DNA of 33,718 bases from Rhodonellum psychrophilum GCM71 = DSM 17998 (GTDB taxonomy: Bacteria; Bacteroidota; Bacteroidia; Cytophagales; Cyclobacteriaceae): positions 1 to 33,718 of the forward strand of contig NZ_KB906701.1 of assembly GCF_000381545.1 (NCBI RefSeq), in the 5' to 3' direction. The notes under the pieces were generated by a model, which saw nothing but the letters and a program-made list of their open reading frames with translations, had not been told where the DNA came from and searched no databases. Each line of letters starts with the position of its first letter. The first letter of the stretch is position 1. This document shows positions 7,131 to 16,155 of this stretch, piece by piece. A program made the translations under genes and the position numbers.

Positions 7131-8245
7131 TGATTGTTTACAGGATTGGCATACATGGCCAGAAAGCTTTTTACTGCCGTTGGATTGTTGAGATCAACTC
7201 CTTTTCTAAATCTTTTTTCAAACAGGGTTTTTTCATCAGCAGTATATTTGTCAGCATACTCAGCATCTTCATACAAAAGGTCATGGGCAATGTAATTGGT
7301 TGGCCATAATTTGTACCCGGCGAGGATGTGTCTGTCGAGTAGGTCTGCCAATAGCTGAAGTTGCTTGCTTGGGACGGGTTCTGTTTTGGAAATCAAATCA
7401 ATATCCGGAGTCAGAATCTCCCCAATGTGGATATGGATTCTTTTTTTCTGACCGATGATGCCATTGAGGAGTGTCAAGAAATCCTCGTTTTCACCTTTTA
7501 CATAAATTTCTGAATTTGCTTTCGCTAGCAATTCAGGCATTTTAAGTACATCAGTCGGGTCATATTCATAGGAAATGGAAACCGGAACGACATTTATTTT
7601 TTTGAAATATTCAATGGCCGTTTCATCATTTTCCGTGGCCATCGACAACATCTTCAGTACGCCCCTGTGGGTGACATCGTTTCCATCCTTGGTCCTTCCT
7701 TCCCGCTGTGCAATCCAAACCGATCGGTTTTCTCTGATCAAGGAATGTCGGATATAGGCGGCAACGTTTTTGGAACTCTCTAGCAATTCGCGGGATTGCA
7801 GTCCGCGTTTGATCATAAAATTTCTGGTGATCCGAGAAAGGGTTCTCAAGAAAGGCTTCTTTACCAAATTGTCACCAATAGCAGACGTAGTCATCGTCAA
7901 CCCATGTTCAAAGAGACAGGAGTTCAAAAGAGAGGTGTCTAAAATAATATCACGATGATTGGAAATGAAAAGGTAAGAACAGTTTTTTTCAAGTTTTTCG
8001 AATCCAGAGGTGGTCAAACCCTCAGAGCTTTTTTCCAGGACCTTTTGTATTCCAGGATAGATGAAGTTGATCTGAAAATCCCTAATGGAGTGGCAATGAA
8101 GCATCAAGTCCTTCCAGTAATCGTCAGCAACACCAGGGAAAGTGAAATTCATCATCGCCTTCAACATAGGATGATCGATGATTTCGCGGATGGCTCCATT
8201 TACTTCAGTATCATAAAAAGGTCTTATATCTTCAAAAGATGACAT
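7100..8245 (-). CDS. Glycerolipid acyltransferase (PlsB/PlsC-like)
   Basis: A 381-residue protein of the glycerol-3-phosphate / 1-acylglycerol-3-phosphate acyltransferase superfamily, expected to acylate a lipid precursor at the inner membrane. Block I is ISNHRDIILD (94-103), block III is IAQREGRTKDG (178-188) and block IV is VVPVSISYEYDP (219-230). In block I five residues separate His97 from Asp103, whereas the classic motif has four (HX4D). I believe this is normal for a Bacteroidota subfamily. There is no signal peptide. It is longer than PlsC (about 240 aa) and much shorter than PlsB (about 800 aa), so acceptor specificity is open. Its terminal codons double as the terminator stem of the opposing kinase gene. 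Confidence 0.8.
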   Translation of the reverse strand: MSSFEDIRPFYDTEVNGAIREIIDHPMLKAMMNFTFPGVADDYWKDLMLHCHSIRDFQINFIYPGIQKVLEKSSEGLTTSGFEKLEKNCSYLFISNHRDIILDTSLLNSCLFEHGLTMTTSAIGDNLVKKPFLRTLSRITRNFMIKRGLQSRELLESSKNVAAYIRHSLIRENRSVWIAQREGRTKDGNDVTHRGVLKMLSMATENDETAIEYFKKINVVPVSISYEYDPTDVLKMPELLAKANSEIYVKGENEDFLTLLNGIIGQKKRIHIHIGEILTPDIDLISKTEPVPSKQLQLLADLLDRHILAGYKLWPTNYIAHDLLYEDAEYADKYTADEKTLFEKRFRKGVDLNNPTAVKSFLAMYANPVNNQKRVLEELKN

Positions 8246-8373
8246 GCTTTAGTGTTTAGTGCTTCTGCAAAGAAACAAAATTTTAACCAATTGGACAGAT
8301 AGGATTTTAACTAGGGATTGTTTTATACGGGCAAAAATCGAAAATTCAGGGAAACAAAGCCCATATTTAAAGA

Positions 8374-10563
8374 TTAGTCCTGCTGGAGGGTATGTTTTTC
8401 TCCGGGTTTGTATTGGAAAGCTGTATGCTTCTCCACATCATTTCTGTAGAAATTTACATCCTTGAAAACACCTTTTGAGTACATTTCTGCCTGATCATCA
8501 AAATGAGGGGAGGATGGATCACCACTTTGACCCCCGGCCAAAATGCTTTTCGCCTTTAAAGTTTTTCCAAATTCCACCACGGCGACAAAGCTGTTGCCTA
8601 CGTTCCCATACCATTTCTTGGTATTGGTGTAGGGCCTGCTGCCAAAGGCTGCCAAAGAACCCCATTGGGAGGAGGTGAATCCCACGGGTAAGCTGGCTTT
8701 GGAATCGTCAAATTCTGATGCGATGTTTCCTGTGATTCGTTGAAATCGGTTGATTTCTCCCCAAGGGGTCTTCCATGTGCCAAAATCATTTTCTAATCTT
8801 TCGAGGGCTTTTTCCAGTGCCGAGATCTTCATTTCATCGGAAGCATGCTCGGCCAAGAAATCAAAAACATAAGCGTTTTCGGGTCTTTCCAAGGTTCTGG
8901 TATCAACCAAGAGCTGGGTTGCCCAAAAGATGGCAATGGAGGTTCCAACGGATTCAGCATGGGTTTCTTTGTCCCAATCTCTTAAGACTTGGATGGGATT
9001 CCGTAGTTTGGCTTTGTTGGGATTTTTGTTGGAAAGGTTTTCATAAGCTTGAAACAACGAAGGAATCAAAGGTTCAAAAGCCATCAAATAAGGATCATAG
9101 GCTGTTTCGATCAAAGATTCAAGCGTGAAATTCTTTTTACCAGTCAAAACCCTTACGGCATTGAGCCCTCGGGCATTTTCTTGATCCCAAGCTACGTAGG
9201 AAGGGTAATCGGAAGGTTTTGGACTGTAAGGACCTGCTGCGGTAAAAGGGCTCGAGTTGCAGTTTTGGATCCACCCGTTGGTTGGATTGTGAAGGTAAAT
9301 CATCTCTTCGAGTCGATGCAGACCTTTCCAATCCGTTTCTGGGTTACTGCCATCCACTACTCCTTTCCAATCGAATTCCGGATTCCTGATAGGGACAAAA
9401 TTTCCATGATAGTAAACGATGTTTCCATCCCGATCCGCGTAAACGGTGTTGTTTGAGGAATTGGTTTTGAGGTTCATCACGGATTTGTATTCGTGGTGGT
9501 TTTTTGTCTTGGTTCTCTTGAAAGATTGGGTGAGTGCTTTTTCCCGTTCTACCATCAGTGAAATGGCTATCCATTTTCCGCTTTCTTCCCGGATTACAGG
9601 CCCATGATGGCTATAGAAGGCCGTAATTTCCCTTTCTAGGATTTGGTCATTTTCCTTGTACTTTAATTTGATTGTTTTCTCCTCCAAGGCCCTCCATTCC
9701 TCACCAAATCGATACTGGTATTTTCCCTCTTTCTCTGCTACTGTCAATGCGAAATGGTCAATGGCATCCGCCTTACTCGAAGTATGCATCCATCCATTGA
9801 ATTCGTTGAATCCTTGGTAAACAAAAAACTGTCCCCATGTTACTGCTCCGTAGGCATTTAATCCTGTTTCACTTACCATGTGGACTTCCGGACGAAAATA
9901 AAACGAGGTATGTGGATTGATCAAGAGCAGTGCATTCCCATTTTTGGTTTTCGATGGAGAGATGGCAAAACCATTTGAACCCCTTGGCTCTTCATCAAAA
10001 TTCCTTTCAGTCAAAGTCAAATTGTTGCCGAAATCTTTGTCGTAAAATTTTTTGAGATCGGTTTGGGAGATCGTCTCGATGTCTCCACCGATACTTCCTT
10101 CACTGAAAGTAAGCGCCATCCAAGGTTCAAACTTCGTGATGAGTTTTGGCTTTGTCTCAGGGTGGGTGTATAGGTAATAATTGATTCCATCGGCCCAAGC
10201 ATCCATAAGCTCTTGTAACCATTCTGGACTGTTTTCATATTCTTTTTTAACGACTTCCTCATCTATATAAAGCTTCATTCTGAGGTCAGCGTAAAGTTGA
10301 TTGCTTCCTTCGACCTCCGCCATCCTTCCCTGTGAGACGATGAAGTTTACCTCAATCCTGTTGAAATCATCCTCGCATTGGGCGTAAAGCAAGCCGAAGA
10401 CTGCATCGGCATCGGTTTTTCCATAGACATGGGGAATTCCCCATTGATCACGGATGATTTCGGTGTTTTGGGAACGCAATTCCCAGCGTGCAAGATCTGT
10501 TTGCGCAAAACTGAGGAGACTGCAGCTTAAACCTAAAAGAAGAAGTATGGATTTTTTCAACAT
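8374..10563 (-). CDS. Secreted penicillin-acylase-family amidase
   Basis: A 729-residue Ntn-hydrolase precursor. MLKKSILLLLGLSCSLLSFAQ is a clear signal peptide (cut after A20), so it acts in the periplasm or outside. In this family the proenzyme cuts itself before a Ser that becomes the nucleophile. Here EEPRGSNGFAISPS places Ser196 at the new N-terminus, preceded by Gly. The alpha chain (about 21-195) contains IIRDQWGIPHVYG, typical of the family start. The size fits acyl-homoserine-lactone acylases and aculeacin-type acylases, so N-acyl amide hydrolysis is expected, with penicillin or quorum signals only possible substrates. It is followed 128 bp downstream by the acyltransferase gene and preceded by an esterase, all on the same strand but without tight spacing. 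Confidence 0.88.
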   Translation of the reverse strand: MLKKSILLLLGLSCSLLSFAQTDLARWELRSQNTEIIRDQWGIPHVYGKTDADAVFGLLYAQCEDDFNRIEVNFIVSQGRMAEVEGSNQLYADLRMKLYIDEEVVKKEYENSPEWLQELMDAWADGINYYLYTHPETKPKLITKFEPWMALTFSEGSIGGDIETISQTDLKKFYDKDFGNNLTLTERNFDEEPRGSNGFAISPSKTKNGNALLLINPHTSFYFRPEVHMVSETGLNAYGAVTWGQFFVYQGFNEFNGWMHTSSKADAIDHFALTVAEKEGKYQYRFGEEWRALEEKTIKLKYKENDQILEREITAFYSHHGPVIREESGKWIAISLMVEREKALTQSFKRTKTKNHHEYKSVMNLKTNSSNNTVYADRDGNIVYYHGNFVPIRNPEFDWKGVVDGSNPETDWKGLHRLEEMIYLHNPTNGWIQNCNSSPFTAAGPYSPKPSDYPSYVAWDQENARGLNAVRVLTGKKNFTLESLIETAYDPYLMAFEPLIPSLFQAYENLSNKNPNKAKLRNPIQVLRDWDKETHAESVGTSIAIFWATQLLVDTRTLERPENAYVFDFLAEHASDEMKISALEKALERLENDFGTWKTPWGEINRFQRITGNIASEFDDSKASLPVGFTSSQWGSLAAFGSRPYTNTKKWYGNVGNSFVAVVEFGKTLKAKSILAGGQSGDPSSPHFDDQAEMYSKGVFKDVNFYRNDVEKHTAFQYKPGEKHTLQQD

Positions 10564-10665
10564 TCGGTGGGTGTTTAATTCATAGGTTTAAAATAGGATA
10601 AAATATCCGATTACCTATTGATTTTCATTATAAAGCCCTATTGTTTTGAGCAAGGATGGGATTGC

Positions 10666-11520
10666 TTACTGTAAATTTTTCTTGAATTCTCTGCTGATAA
10701 ACAGCATGTGAAAGGGGAGGGCATCTGACCAATATTCCCAAGTATGCGCTCCTGGCCTTTCGGTATATTCATGTGGTATCCCATTTTCGAGCAATAACTC
10801 ATGGATTTGTCGGTTGGTGGCGATCAGGAAATCATCTACACCACAATCAATAAGCAAAGCAATGCCATTTGATTTCATCTTGTCCACCAATCCTACTGCC
10901 GTGTATTGGCTAAAAGGAGAATCATATTGTATTTCACCCAACATCTTGGCTTGGTCTTGTCGTCTTTGGCTGGCGAACTCTGGATTGACCGTCCACAATC
11001 GGGTGTCGATATTCATGACTCCACTCATACTTCCCGCAGCGATAAATAATTCCGGGTTCTTGGCACTCAGCATCATTGCTCCGTGTCCACCCATGGAAAG
11101 TCCTGTAATGGCACGGCCTTTTCTGTCTGAAATGGTCTTGTACTTACCATCGATAAAGGGAATCAATTCCTTGGTGAGATAACTTTCGTATTGGACAGAA
11201 TCCATCTGTGGGCTATCAAAATAATAACTCGATGGACCAACTCCCGGAGTGACGATGAGCACTTGGTACTGATTGACCAAATCGATCAGCAGGTTGGGGT
11301 CAGTGGTTTTGTTGTGCCAATCGCTGAATCTTCCCGATCCCCCATGGAGGAGATACACTACTGGGAAGTTGTGCGTGGCTTCTTTGTAGCCGTCAGGGAA
11401 GACTATTGCTGCCTTCAGCGTTTTGTCCATTACCTTGCTGTACACTTCTACGGTATCCACCTGTCCAATGGCCTGAAAAATAAAAAACAAAAGAAACACG
11501 CCTGTTAGAAGCTTTTTCAT
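10666..11520 (-). CDS. Secreted alpha/beta-hydrolase esterase (esterase D / PF00756 type)
   Basis: A 284-residue secreted esterase if started at the internal ATG (11518-11520). That start gives the signal peptide MKKLLTGVFLLFFIFQAIGQ, while the 11-codon extension upstream (MFASPINPLLT) would disrupt it. The nucleophile elbow is GLSMGG with Ser142. VYLLHGGSG (55-63) is the oxyanion region, CGVDDF holds a likely catalytic Asp and PGAHTWEYW the His. This is the tributyrin / feruloyl / trehalose-mycolyl type of esterase fold (PF00756). The natural ester is unknown. A second PF00756-type enzyme, without signal peptide, lies at 14430-15566, giving one extracytoplasmic and one cytosolic copy. Confidence 0.85.
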   Translation of the reverse strand: MKKLLTGVFLLFFIFQAIGQVDTVEVYSKVMDKTLKAAIVFPDGYKEATHNFPVVYLLHGGSGRFSDWHNKTTDPNLLIDLVNQYQVLIVTPGVGPSSYYFDSPQMDSVQYESYLTKELIPFIDGKYKTISDRKGRAITGLSMGGHGAMMLSAKNPELFIAAGSMSGVMNIDTRLWTVNPEFASQRRQDQAKMLGEIQYDSPFSQYTAVGLVDKMKSNGIALLIDCGVDDFLIATNRQIHELLLENGIPHEYTERPGAHTWEYWSDALPFHMLFISREFKKNLQ

Positions 11521-11618
11521 GGTTAAAAGAGGGTTTATTGGGGAAGCAAACAAAGATTGATGTTTTGAAAGGGATGATTTTTATTCTTAAATTTTTTAAG
11601 AAGATAATGAAGTGAGAA

Positions 11619-11660
11619 GACCAATCCTCAACTTGGTTAATGACAAGTGAAGGATTGGTC
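11619..11660 (-). terminator. Hairpin ending the rsmE-to-ATP-grasp gene run
   Basis: GACCAATCCT (11619-11628) pairs with AGGATTGGTC (11651-11660). After a 2x2 internal loop, ACTTG pairs with CAAGT around a loop of 8. It lies just past the ATP-grasp stop. On the minus strand the following sequence is ttctcacttc, so the T-run is poor and the terminator call rests on the stem. Confidence 0.6.
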
Positions 11661-11672
11661 CCCGTTATTTCC

Positions 11673-12890
11673 CTAGTGGAATTTCTTCAATTGCTCTTGT
11701 TGGGCGACTGAGGAAAAACCCGTTGTTAGGCGTTCCGCATAGTCATCCAAAAGGGCAAGGACACGCTCCTGTGTTTTGGCCTTTACGATAAGTCCTGCGT
11801 GATATTCCAGCGGAACCCTGAAATACACTTCTGGATCATTGAACTCTGACAAATCCGGTTGTTCGAACTTGGAAAGTGTCAAAACGATCCCAGCATAGTC
11901 TTTCCGGACTTTGGGCAATTTGTATTTATACCCTTTTGCAAGGGAATCCTCAATTCTGGCCCATTCTTCCCAAAGGTTTACGCCGGTAGCGGCCTCCACC
12001 ATTTCAGCCAAATGGGCACCCCCTACGCGGGAGGAAGTTTCCAGGAAGTATATTTTACCATCTTCTTTGGACTTGATGAACTCGGTATGTGTCGCACCGC
12101 TTTTCATTCCAAATGCTTTCATGACTTCACTGTTGGCCTTGTTGATCGCCTTGTCGTCCTCAGATTTGTAGGGGAGATTTGCACTTCTGAAGATTCCTCC
12201 GCCTTGGGAAATTTCCATTGGGGTGGATAAGTATCTCGATACGGTACAAAACAAGGTTTTTCCTTCCAGGTTCAATCCGTCCGCATGGAAGACATCTCCA
12301 GGCTTGAATTGCTCCACGAGATAACGGATTCTATTTTCTTCCAATGCATGGATATGGTGCCATAGGCTTTCTTTGTCTTCCACCTTGATGATGCCATTTG
12401 CGGAAGCTTCAGAGCGGGGCTTTAGCACCCATGGTGCAGGAACGGTATCGGCGAAATGATTGATTTCGTCATCATTGAAAAGCGCTGCAAATTCAGGAAC
12501 CAAGACGCCTGAAGATTTTGCTTTCATGCGCATGGCCAATTTGTCACGGAAAAACCTACCGGTGGTTTGTCCCATCCCGGGAATCCGGAGGTTTTCCCTC
12601 AGAAAAGTAGCCTTTTCGACATCATAATCATCCAATGCCACGATGGATTCCACTTTGTTGGATTTCATCAAATTGGCAACTCCGAGCAAGAGATGATCCA
12701 TATTCCAGTCCAGATCCTGACCGGGCATGTAGAAAATCTCATCGATGTAAGCAAATGGCCAAGGTTTGTCCCGCAGGTTTTCGGAAGTGATGAGGTAAAC
12801 TTTGTTGCCCAATTTTTTTAACTCGGTCAAAAATGCTCCGCCTTTAAAAAAGTTGGAGACACAAATAAAGGTTTTAGCGGTCTCGGCCAT
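11673..12890 (-). CDS. ATP-grasp domain ligase of unknown substrate
   Basis: A 405-residue cytosolic enzyme of the ATP-grasp superfamily, which joins a carboxylate to an amine or similar nucleophile via an acyl phosphate. The N-terminal 110 residues form a pre-ATP-grasp Rossmann-like domain. PAPWVLKPRSEASANGI (151-167) holds the ATP-binding Lys157, and the C-terminal strand FLETSSRVGGAHLAEM (282-297) holds the metal ligand Glu284 and Arg288. Ser286 stands where many family members have Asn. It could be an amino-acid or dipeptide ligase of the kind grouped with ATP-grasp_4 proteins. It starts 16 bp after the leucyl aminopeptidase stop, so the two are probably co-transcribed. The substrate is not readable from the sequence. 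Confidence 0.75.
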   Translation of the reverse strand: MAETAKTFICVSNFFKGGAFLTELKKLGNKVYLITSENLRDKPWPFAYIDEIFYMPGQDLDWNMDHLLLGVANLMKSNKVESIVALDDYDVEKATFLRENLRIPGMGQTTGRFFRDKLAMRMKAKSSGVLVPEFAALFNDDEINHFADTVPAPWVLKPRSEASANGIIKVEDKESLWHHIHALEENRIRYLVEQFKPGDVFHADGLNLEGKTLFCTVSRYLSTPMEISQGGGIFRSANLPYKSEDDKAINKANSEVMKAFGMKSGATHTEFIKSKEDGKIYFLETSSRVGGAHLAEMVEAATGVNLWEEWARIEDSLAKGYKYKLPKVRKDYAGIVLTLSKFEQPDLSEFNDPEVYFRVPLEYHAGLIVKAKTQERVLALLDDYAERLTTGFSSVAQQEQLKKFH

Positions 12891-12906
12891 GGTCTATTTA
12901 TTTTTT

Positions 12907-14334
12907 TTATATTTTCTCCAACAAATTAAGCAATAAATGCATACCAAATCCAGTAGCATGTTTGGTTTTTGCAAATTCCGAATCCCCGAATGCAGTTCCC
13001 GCGATGTCGATATGTGCCCAGGAACCATGATTTTCTGTAAAAGCCTCCAAGAACTTTGCGGCGACGATGGCACCTGCAAAGGGTTTTCCATGGTAATTTT
13101 TCAAATCGGCAATTTCACTTTCGATTTCAGGTTGATATACATCCCAAAGTGGCAAAGGCCAAACCCTTTCCCCAATACTTTCCCCACTTTTCTGGAGATT
13201 TTGGGATAGATCGATGTCATTGGTAAACAAGGCGGCACATTCATATCCGAATGTACCGACCGTGCTGCCTGTCAAAGTAGCCAAGTCAATCACGGTATCG
13301 GGCTGATGATTTTTGATCAAATAAGAAAGCCCATCTGCAAGTATCAATCTGCCTTCGGCATCCGTATCGATGATTTCAATTGTTTTCCCAGCATAACTTC
13401 CGATTACATCAGAAGGGAGAAACGCTTGATTGTCCACCGAATTTTCCACGCAGGGAACGATAGCAGTAACTTTCACGGGCAATTTCAGATCGGCGATGGC
13501 TTGCATGGCACCCAAAACAGCCGCAGCACCACCCATATCACATTTCATGTGGACCATACCGGCGGTTTTGATGTTCAGCCCTCCGGTATCGAAAGTAACC
13601 CCTTTTCCCACCAGACCGATGTGTTTCTTGGGATTTTCAGGATTGTATTGGGCTATGATGAACTGCGGTTCTCTGTGGCTTCCCTGACTGACGGCCAAAA
13701 AAGCATCCAGATGTTGTTCTTTCGCTTCGGCTCTTCCCAATACCTTGACTTCAAAGCCAAATGTCTTCCCCGCATTTCTTGCCCAATCGGAGAGGTATTC
13801 AGGGGTGACGGTATTGGAGGGAAGATCGACCAGGTTAAATACCTGAAGTTGGGCGTTTGCGATTTTCGAAGCTCTTTCCGCGATCTTTTCCGCATCCTCA
13901 GATGATGAAGAAATCCGGAGAGAAACGTTCTCCCAATCCAATTTGGGTTCTTCTGTTTTTTTGAAATGTCCCAATCGATAGGTGCCCAAATAAAGCCCGG
14001 AAACTGCAGCCTCCAAAAAAGAATCCTTCATTTCTTCCTGAATTGCCAATAAGGCTCCTTTTTCAAACAAGCGCGATTGCTTGGCGGTCAACCTTCGGAA
14101 AGCTGTTTGTATTGTTTTGTAGTCAGGATTTTTCCCCAAACCAATCAAAAGATAGGTCCTTTCAGACGCAGAGTCTTCCAATAGGAATTGGGTATCTTTT
14201 TTTCCTGAAAAAAGGACAGAGGAGATTTTGAGGTTTTGAAAATCTGTAGGGTATCGGAGCGATTCACTTTCCTCAAATGGAAGCAGAATCAATCCTTTGT
14301 GATTTTGTGGGAGACGATCAATCGATATTTTCAT
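12907..14334 (-). CDS. pepA: Leucyl aminopeptidase (M17)
   Basis: A dinuclear-metal exopeptidase of the cytosol that trims N-terminal residues from peptides. Started at the ATG at 14332-14334 it is 475 residues, matching the M17 family (about 480-500). An in-frame extension of 15 codons (MPVPFDLLFTPFQKN) has no support. The metal and active-site residues are all present: Lys244 and Asp249 in VGKGVTFDTGG, Asp266 in KCDMGGAAAVL, and Asp325 and Glu327 in DTDAEGRL, spaced as in E. coli PepA. It lies 95 bp after the esterase stop and 16 bp before the ATP-grasp gene. No DNA-binding role like that of E. coli PepA can be assumed. Confidence 0.92.
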   Translation of the reverse strand: MKISIDRLPQNHKGLILLPFEESESLRYPTDFQNLKISSVLFSGKKDTQFLLEDSASERTYLLIGLGKNPDYKTIQTAFRRLTAKQSRLFEKGALLAIQEEMKDSFLEAAVSGLYLGTYRLGHFKKTEEPKLDWENVSLRISSSSEDAEKIAERASKIANAQLQVFNLVDLPSNTVTPEYLSDWARNAGKTFGFEVKVLGRAEAKEQHLDAFLAVSQGSHREPQFIIAQYNPENPKKHIGLVGKGVTFDTGGLNIKTAGMVHMKCDMGGAAAVLGAMQAIADLKLPVKVTAIVPCVENSVDNQAFLPSDVIGSYAGKTIEIIDTDAEGRLILADGLSYLIKNHQPDTVIDLATLTGSTVGTFGYECAALFTNDIDLSQNLQKSGESIGERVWPLPLWDVYQPEIESEIADLKNYHGKPFAGAIVAAKFLEAFTENHGSWAHIDIAGTAFGDSEFAKTKHATGFGMHLLLNLLEKI

Positions 14335-14429
14335 GTTTTTTTGGAATGGGGTGAAAAGCAGGTCAAAGGGTACCGGCATTTGGGATCAGTGGTGGTCGAT
14401 CTCTTTGATGAATTAAGAGATTGGAAATC

Positions 14430-15566
14430 TTATGCCTTATCGTTAAAGAACAACCATTCAATTGCCTTTGGGAATTCGTCACTCCAATAGGTCTCATTGT
14501 GTTTGCCTTCTTCATTGATACTGAGATTGATTTTCATGTTTTGCCTTTCGGGATCGTTTTTGCGAAGACGTTTTTTGAACTTCACAACATGTTTAACCAT
14601 CGTCTCACTTTCTTCACCTCCAGCGTATAGGTATATTTTGGTTTCTGCGGGATCGTAAAAATCAAGAAAGGAAAATTTTATTTTAGGGATGACCCATAGG
14701 GAAGGGGAGAAGATCATCAATTTTCCATACACCTCAGGATACATCAGTCCACTAAAGATACTCACGAGTCCGCCCATCGAACTCCCACCAATTCCCGTGA
14801 ATTCCCGGTCGGGTTTTGTCCTGAAATTTTTATCTACGAATGGCTTTAGTGTATCGGTCACAAAACGGATGTACTTTTTTCCCTGTCCTTCACCGAGCAG
14901 TGTTTTTCCGACATTGTATTCCAAAACCCTTTCTTTTTCCGCATGCTCGATGGCGATGATGATGATTTTACCAATCCCATAGTCAGACATGACGGCAAGT
15001 TTTTTGTCGATTTGCCAGTTGCCATAAGCAGCATTTTCATTGAAGAGATTTTGGGCATCTTGAAGATACAGCACAGGATATACCTCATCCGAAGTGTCGT
15101 AGTCGTGTGGCAACAAAGCCCACACCTTACGGGTTTTATTCAATTGGGGGATCTCAAACTCCTTGGAAATGAGGTGAACTTTGGGGAGTTGGCTGGGCCG
15201 GAAAGGCAGCCAGTTGCGTCGCCACCTGTATACATGTTCTTCTCGAATCCCCTCAAATGATGTGCAGGAGCGATTTGGGGTCTTGTTTCCATATTGGTCA
15301 ATCTCCACTTCAGACCAATCTCCCTTTGTGAATTTGTACAACAACTCTTCTGGGAATTTGAAATCACCGGGAAAATCAAACGCATAATTCCCTTCGGACA
15401 CTTTTTCTAAGAGGAACCTTCTGTCTTGTGTTTGCCAATTGTTGAAGTTCCCGGAAATATACACGGGTCTATCATCGTCATCATCTGTAGAAACCTGGAT
15501 GATGAAGCGGGTGTTTTTCTCGATGTGATTATCAGGAGTCAAAACCGAATCTTCTTTAAAAGCCAT
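14430..15566 (-). CDS. Cytosolic esterase with N-terminal carbohydrate-binding-like domain
   Basis: A 378-residue two-domain protein without a signal peptide. Residues about 15-115 look like an early-set beta-sandwich of the glycogen-binding or CBM20/48 kind (PVYISGNFNNWQ at 34-45 is typical). Residues about 130-378 are a PF00756 alpha/beta hydrolase with the elbow GGSSMGG (nucleophile Ser263) and a C-terminal HNETYWSDEFPKAIEW holding the probable catalytic His. The same architecture occurs in enterochelin-esterase-like proteins, but nothing nearby concerns siderophores. A run of five Asp (29-33) precedes the first strand. It is probably co-transcribed with the cytochrome gene (90 bp upstream) and pepA (95 bp downstream). 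Confidence 0.82.
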   Translation of the reverse strand: MAFKEDSVLTPDNHIEKNTRFIIQVSTDDDDDRPVYISGNFNNWQTQDRRFLLEKVSEGNYAFDFPGDFKFPEELLYKFTKGDWSEVEIDQYGNKTPNRSCTSFEGIREEHVYRWRRNWLPFRPSQLPKVHLISKEFEIPQLNKTRKVWALLPHDYDTSDEVYPVLYLQDAQNLFNENAAYGNWQIDKKLAVMSDYGIGKIIIIAIEHAEKERVLEYNVGKTLLGEGQGKKYIRFVTDTLKPFVDKNFRTKPDREFTGIGGSSMGGLVSIFSGLMYPEVYGKLMIFSPSLWVIPKIKFSFLDFYDPAETKIYLYAGGEESETMVKHVVKFKKRLRKNDPERQNMKINLSINEEGKHNETYWSDEFPKAIEWLFFNDKA

Positions 15567-15656
15567 TTCATAAATTCATTTAGCCAATTATTTCCAACTA
15601 CTGGGTGCGAATAGTTTTTGGCAATGGATGATAAAGTGAGATTGTAATCTATATAA

Positions 15657-16151
15657 TTAAAACCGAACGGGTGAAAGCCTGGTTTCAGGTTCTTGGATCA
15701 TGATGAAAGATTCACCCTCCTTGGCATGGCAACCGTTGCAGCCTGAGGTGAGGGCTCTGAATCCCAGAATAAAATCATCCTTGTTTTTCTTTGAAATCAC
15801 AGCTTCCATTTCAGGAAGGGTTTCTTTCATAAAGGATTCGGCGGAGGCCGCTCTCACGGGTCTTCTTTTCAAACCGTCTTCCATTGCTTCCACAATGTGT
15901 TCTACTTGGTGATCTGCGTAAGCCCAGTTTTCATCCATCCCTGCCCAGTACAGTTCACTGTACCGATAGGAAACTTCGATCATCGTCCGACTGAAACCGC
16001 CCAATTGGTGCGCAATTTCTTCCATTTTTTCCTCGGTGTTGCCTTTGAGCCAACCCTTTTCACCGACAGCCGTGACTGCGTCATCTACGGGTTTGATTTG
16101 ACAGGACCAAGCGAGCGAAGCGCCCAAAATATAGAGGATGATTTTTTTCAT
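15657..16151 (-). CDS. Small c-type cytochrome lipoprotein
   Basis: The start at 16149-16151 gives MKKIILYILGASLAWSC, a lipoprotein signal with Cys17. The longer frame would run back into rsmE by 41 bp. The new start sits 4 bp after the rsmE stop, as expected in an operon. The mature 148 residues are mostly helical and end with one heme c site, CNGCH at 138-142, so the protein should carry a single covalent heme on the periplasmic face of a membrane. The four-helix-like body with a C-terminal CxxCH resembles cytochrome c' or cytochrome c-556 proteins. His81 or a Met (for example Met151) could be the second ligand. An electron-transfer or sensing role is inference. Confidence 0.78.
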   Translation of the reverse strand: MKKIILYILGASLAWSCQIKPVDDAVTAVGEKGWLKGNTEEKMEEIAHQLGGFSRTMIEVSYRYSELYWAGMDENWAYADHQVEHIVEAMEDGLKRRPVRAASAESFMKETLPEMEAVISKKNKDDFILGFRALTSGCNGCHAKEGESFIMIQEPETRLSPVRF

Positions 16152-16155
16152 AAAA

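Noticed and set aside
13306-13905. 199-codon open frame on the plus strand
   Set aside because: It is antisense to pepA, whose metal-site residues are all conserved. The antisense product has no recognisable domain.
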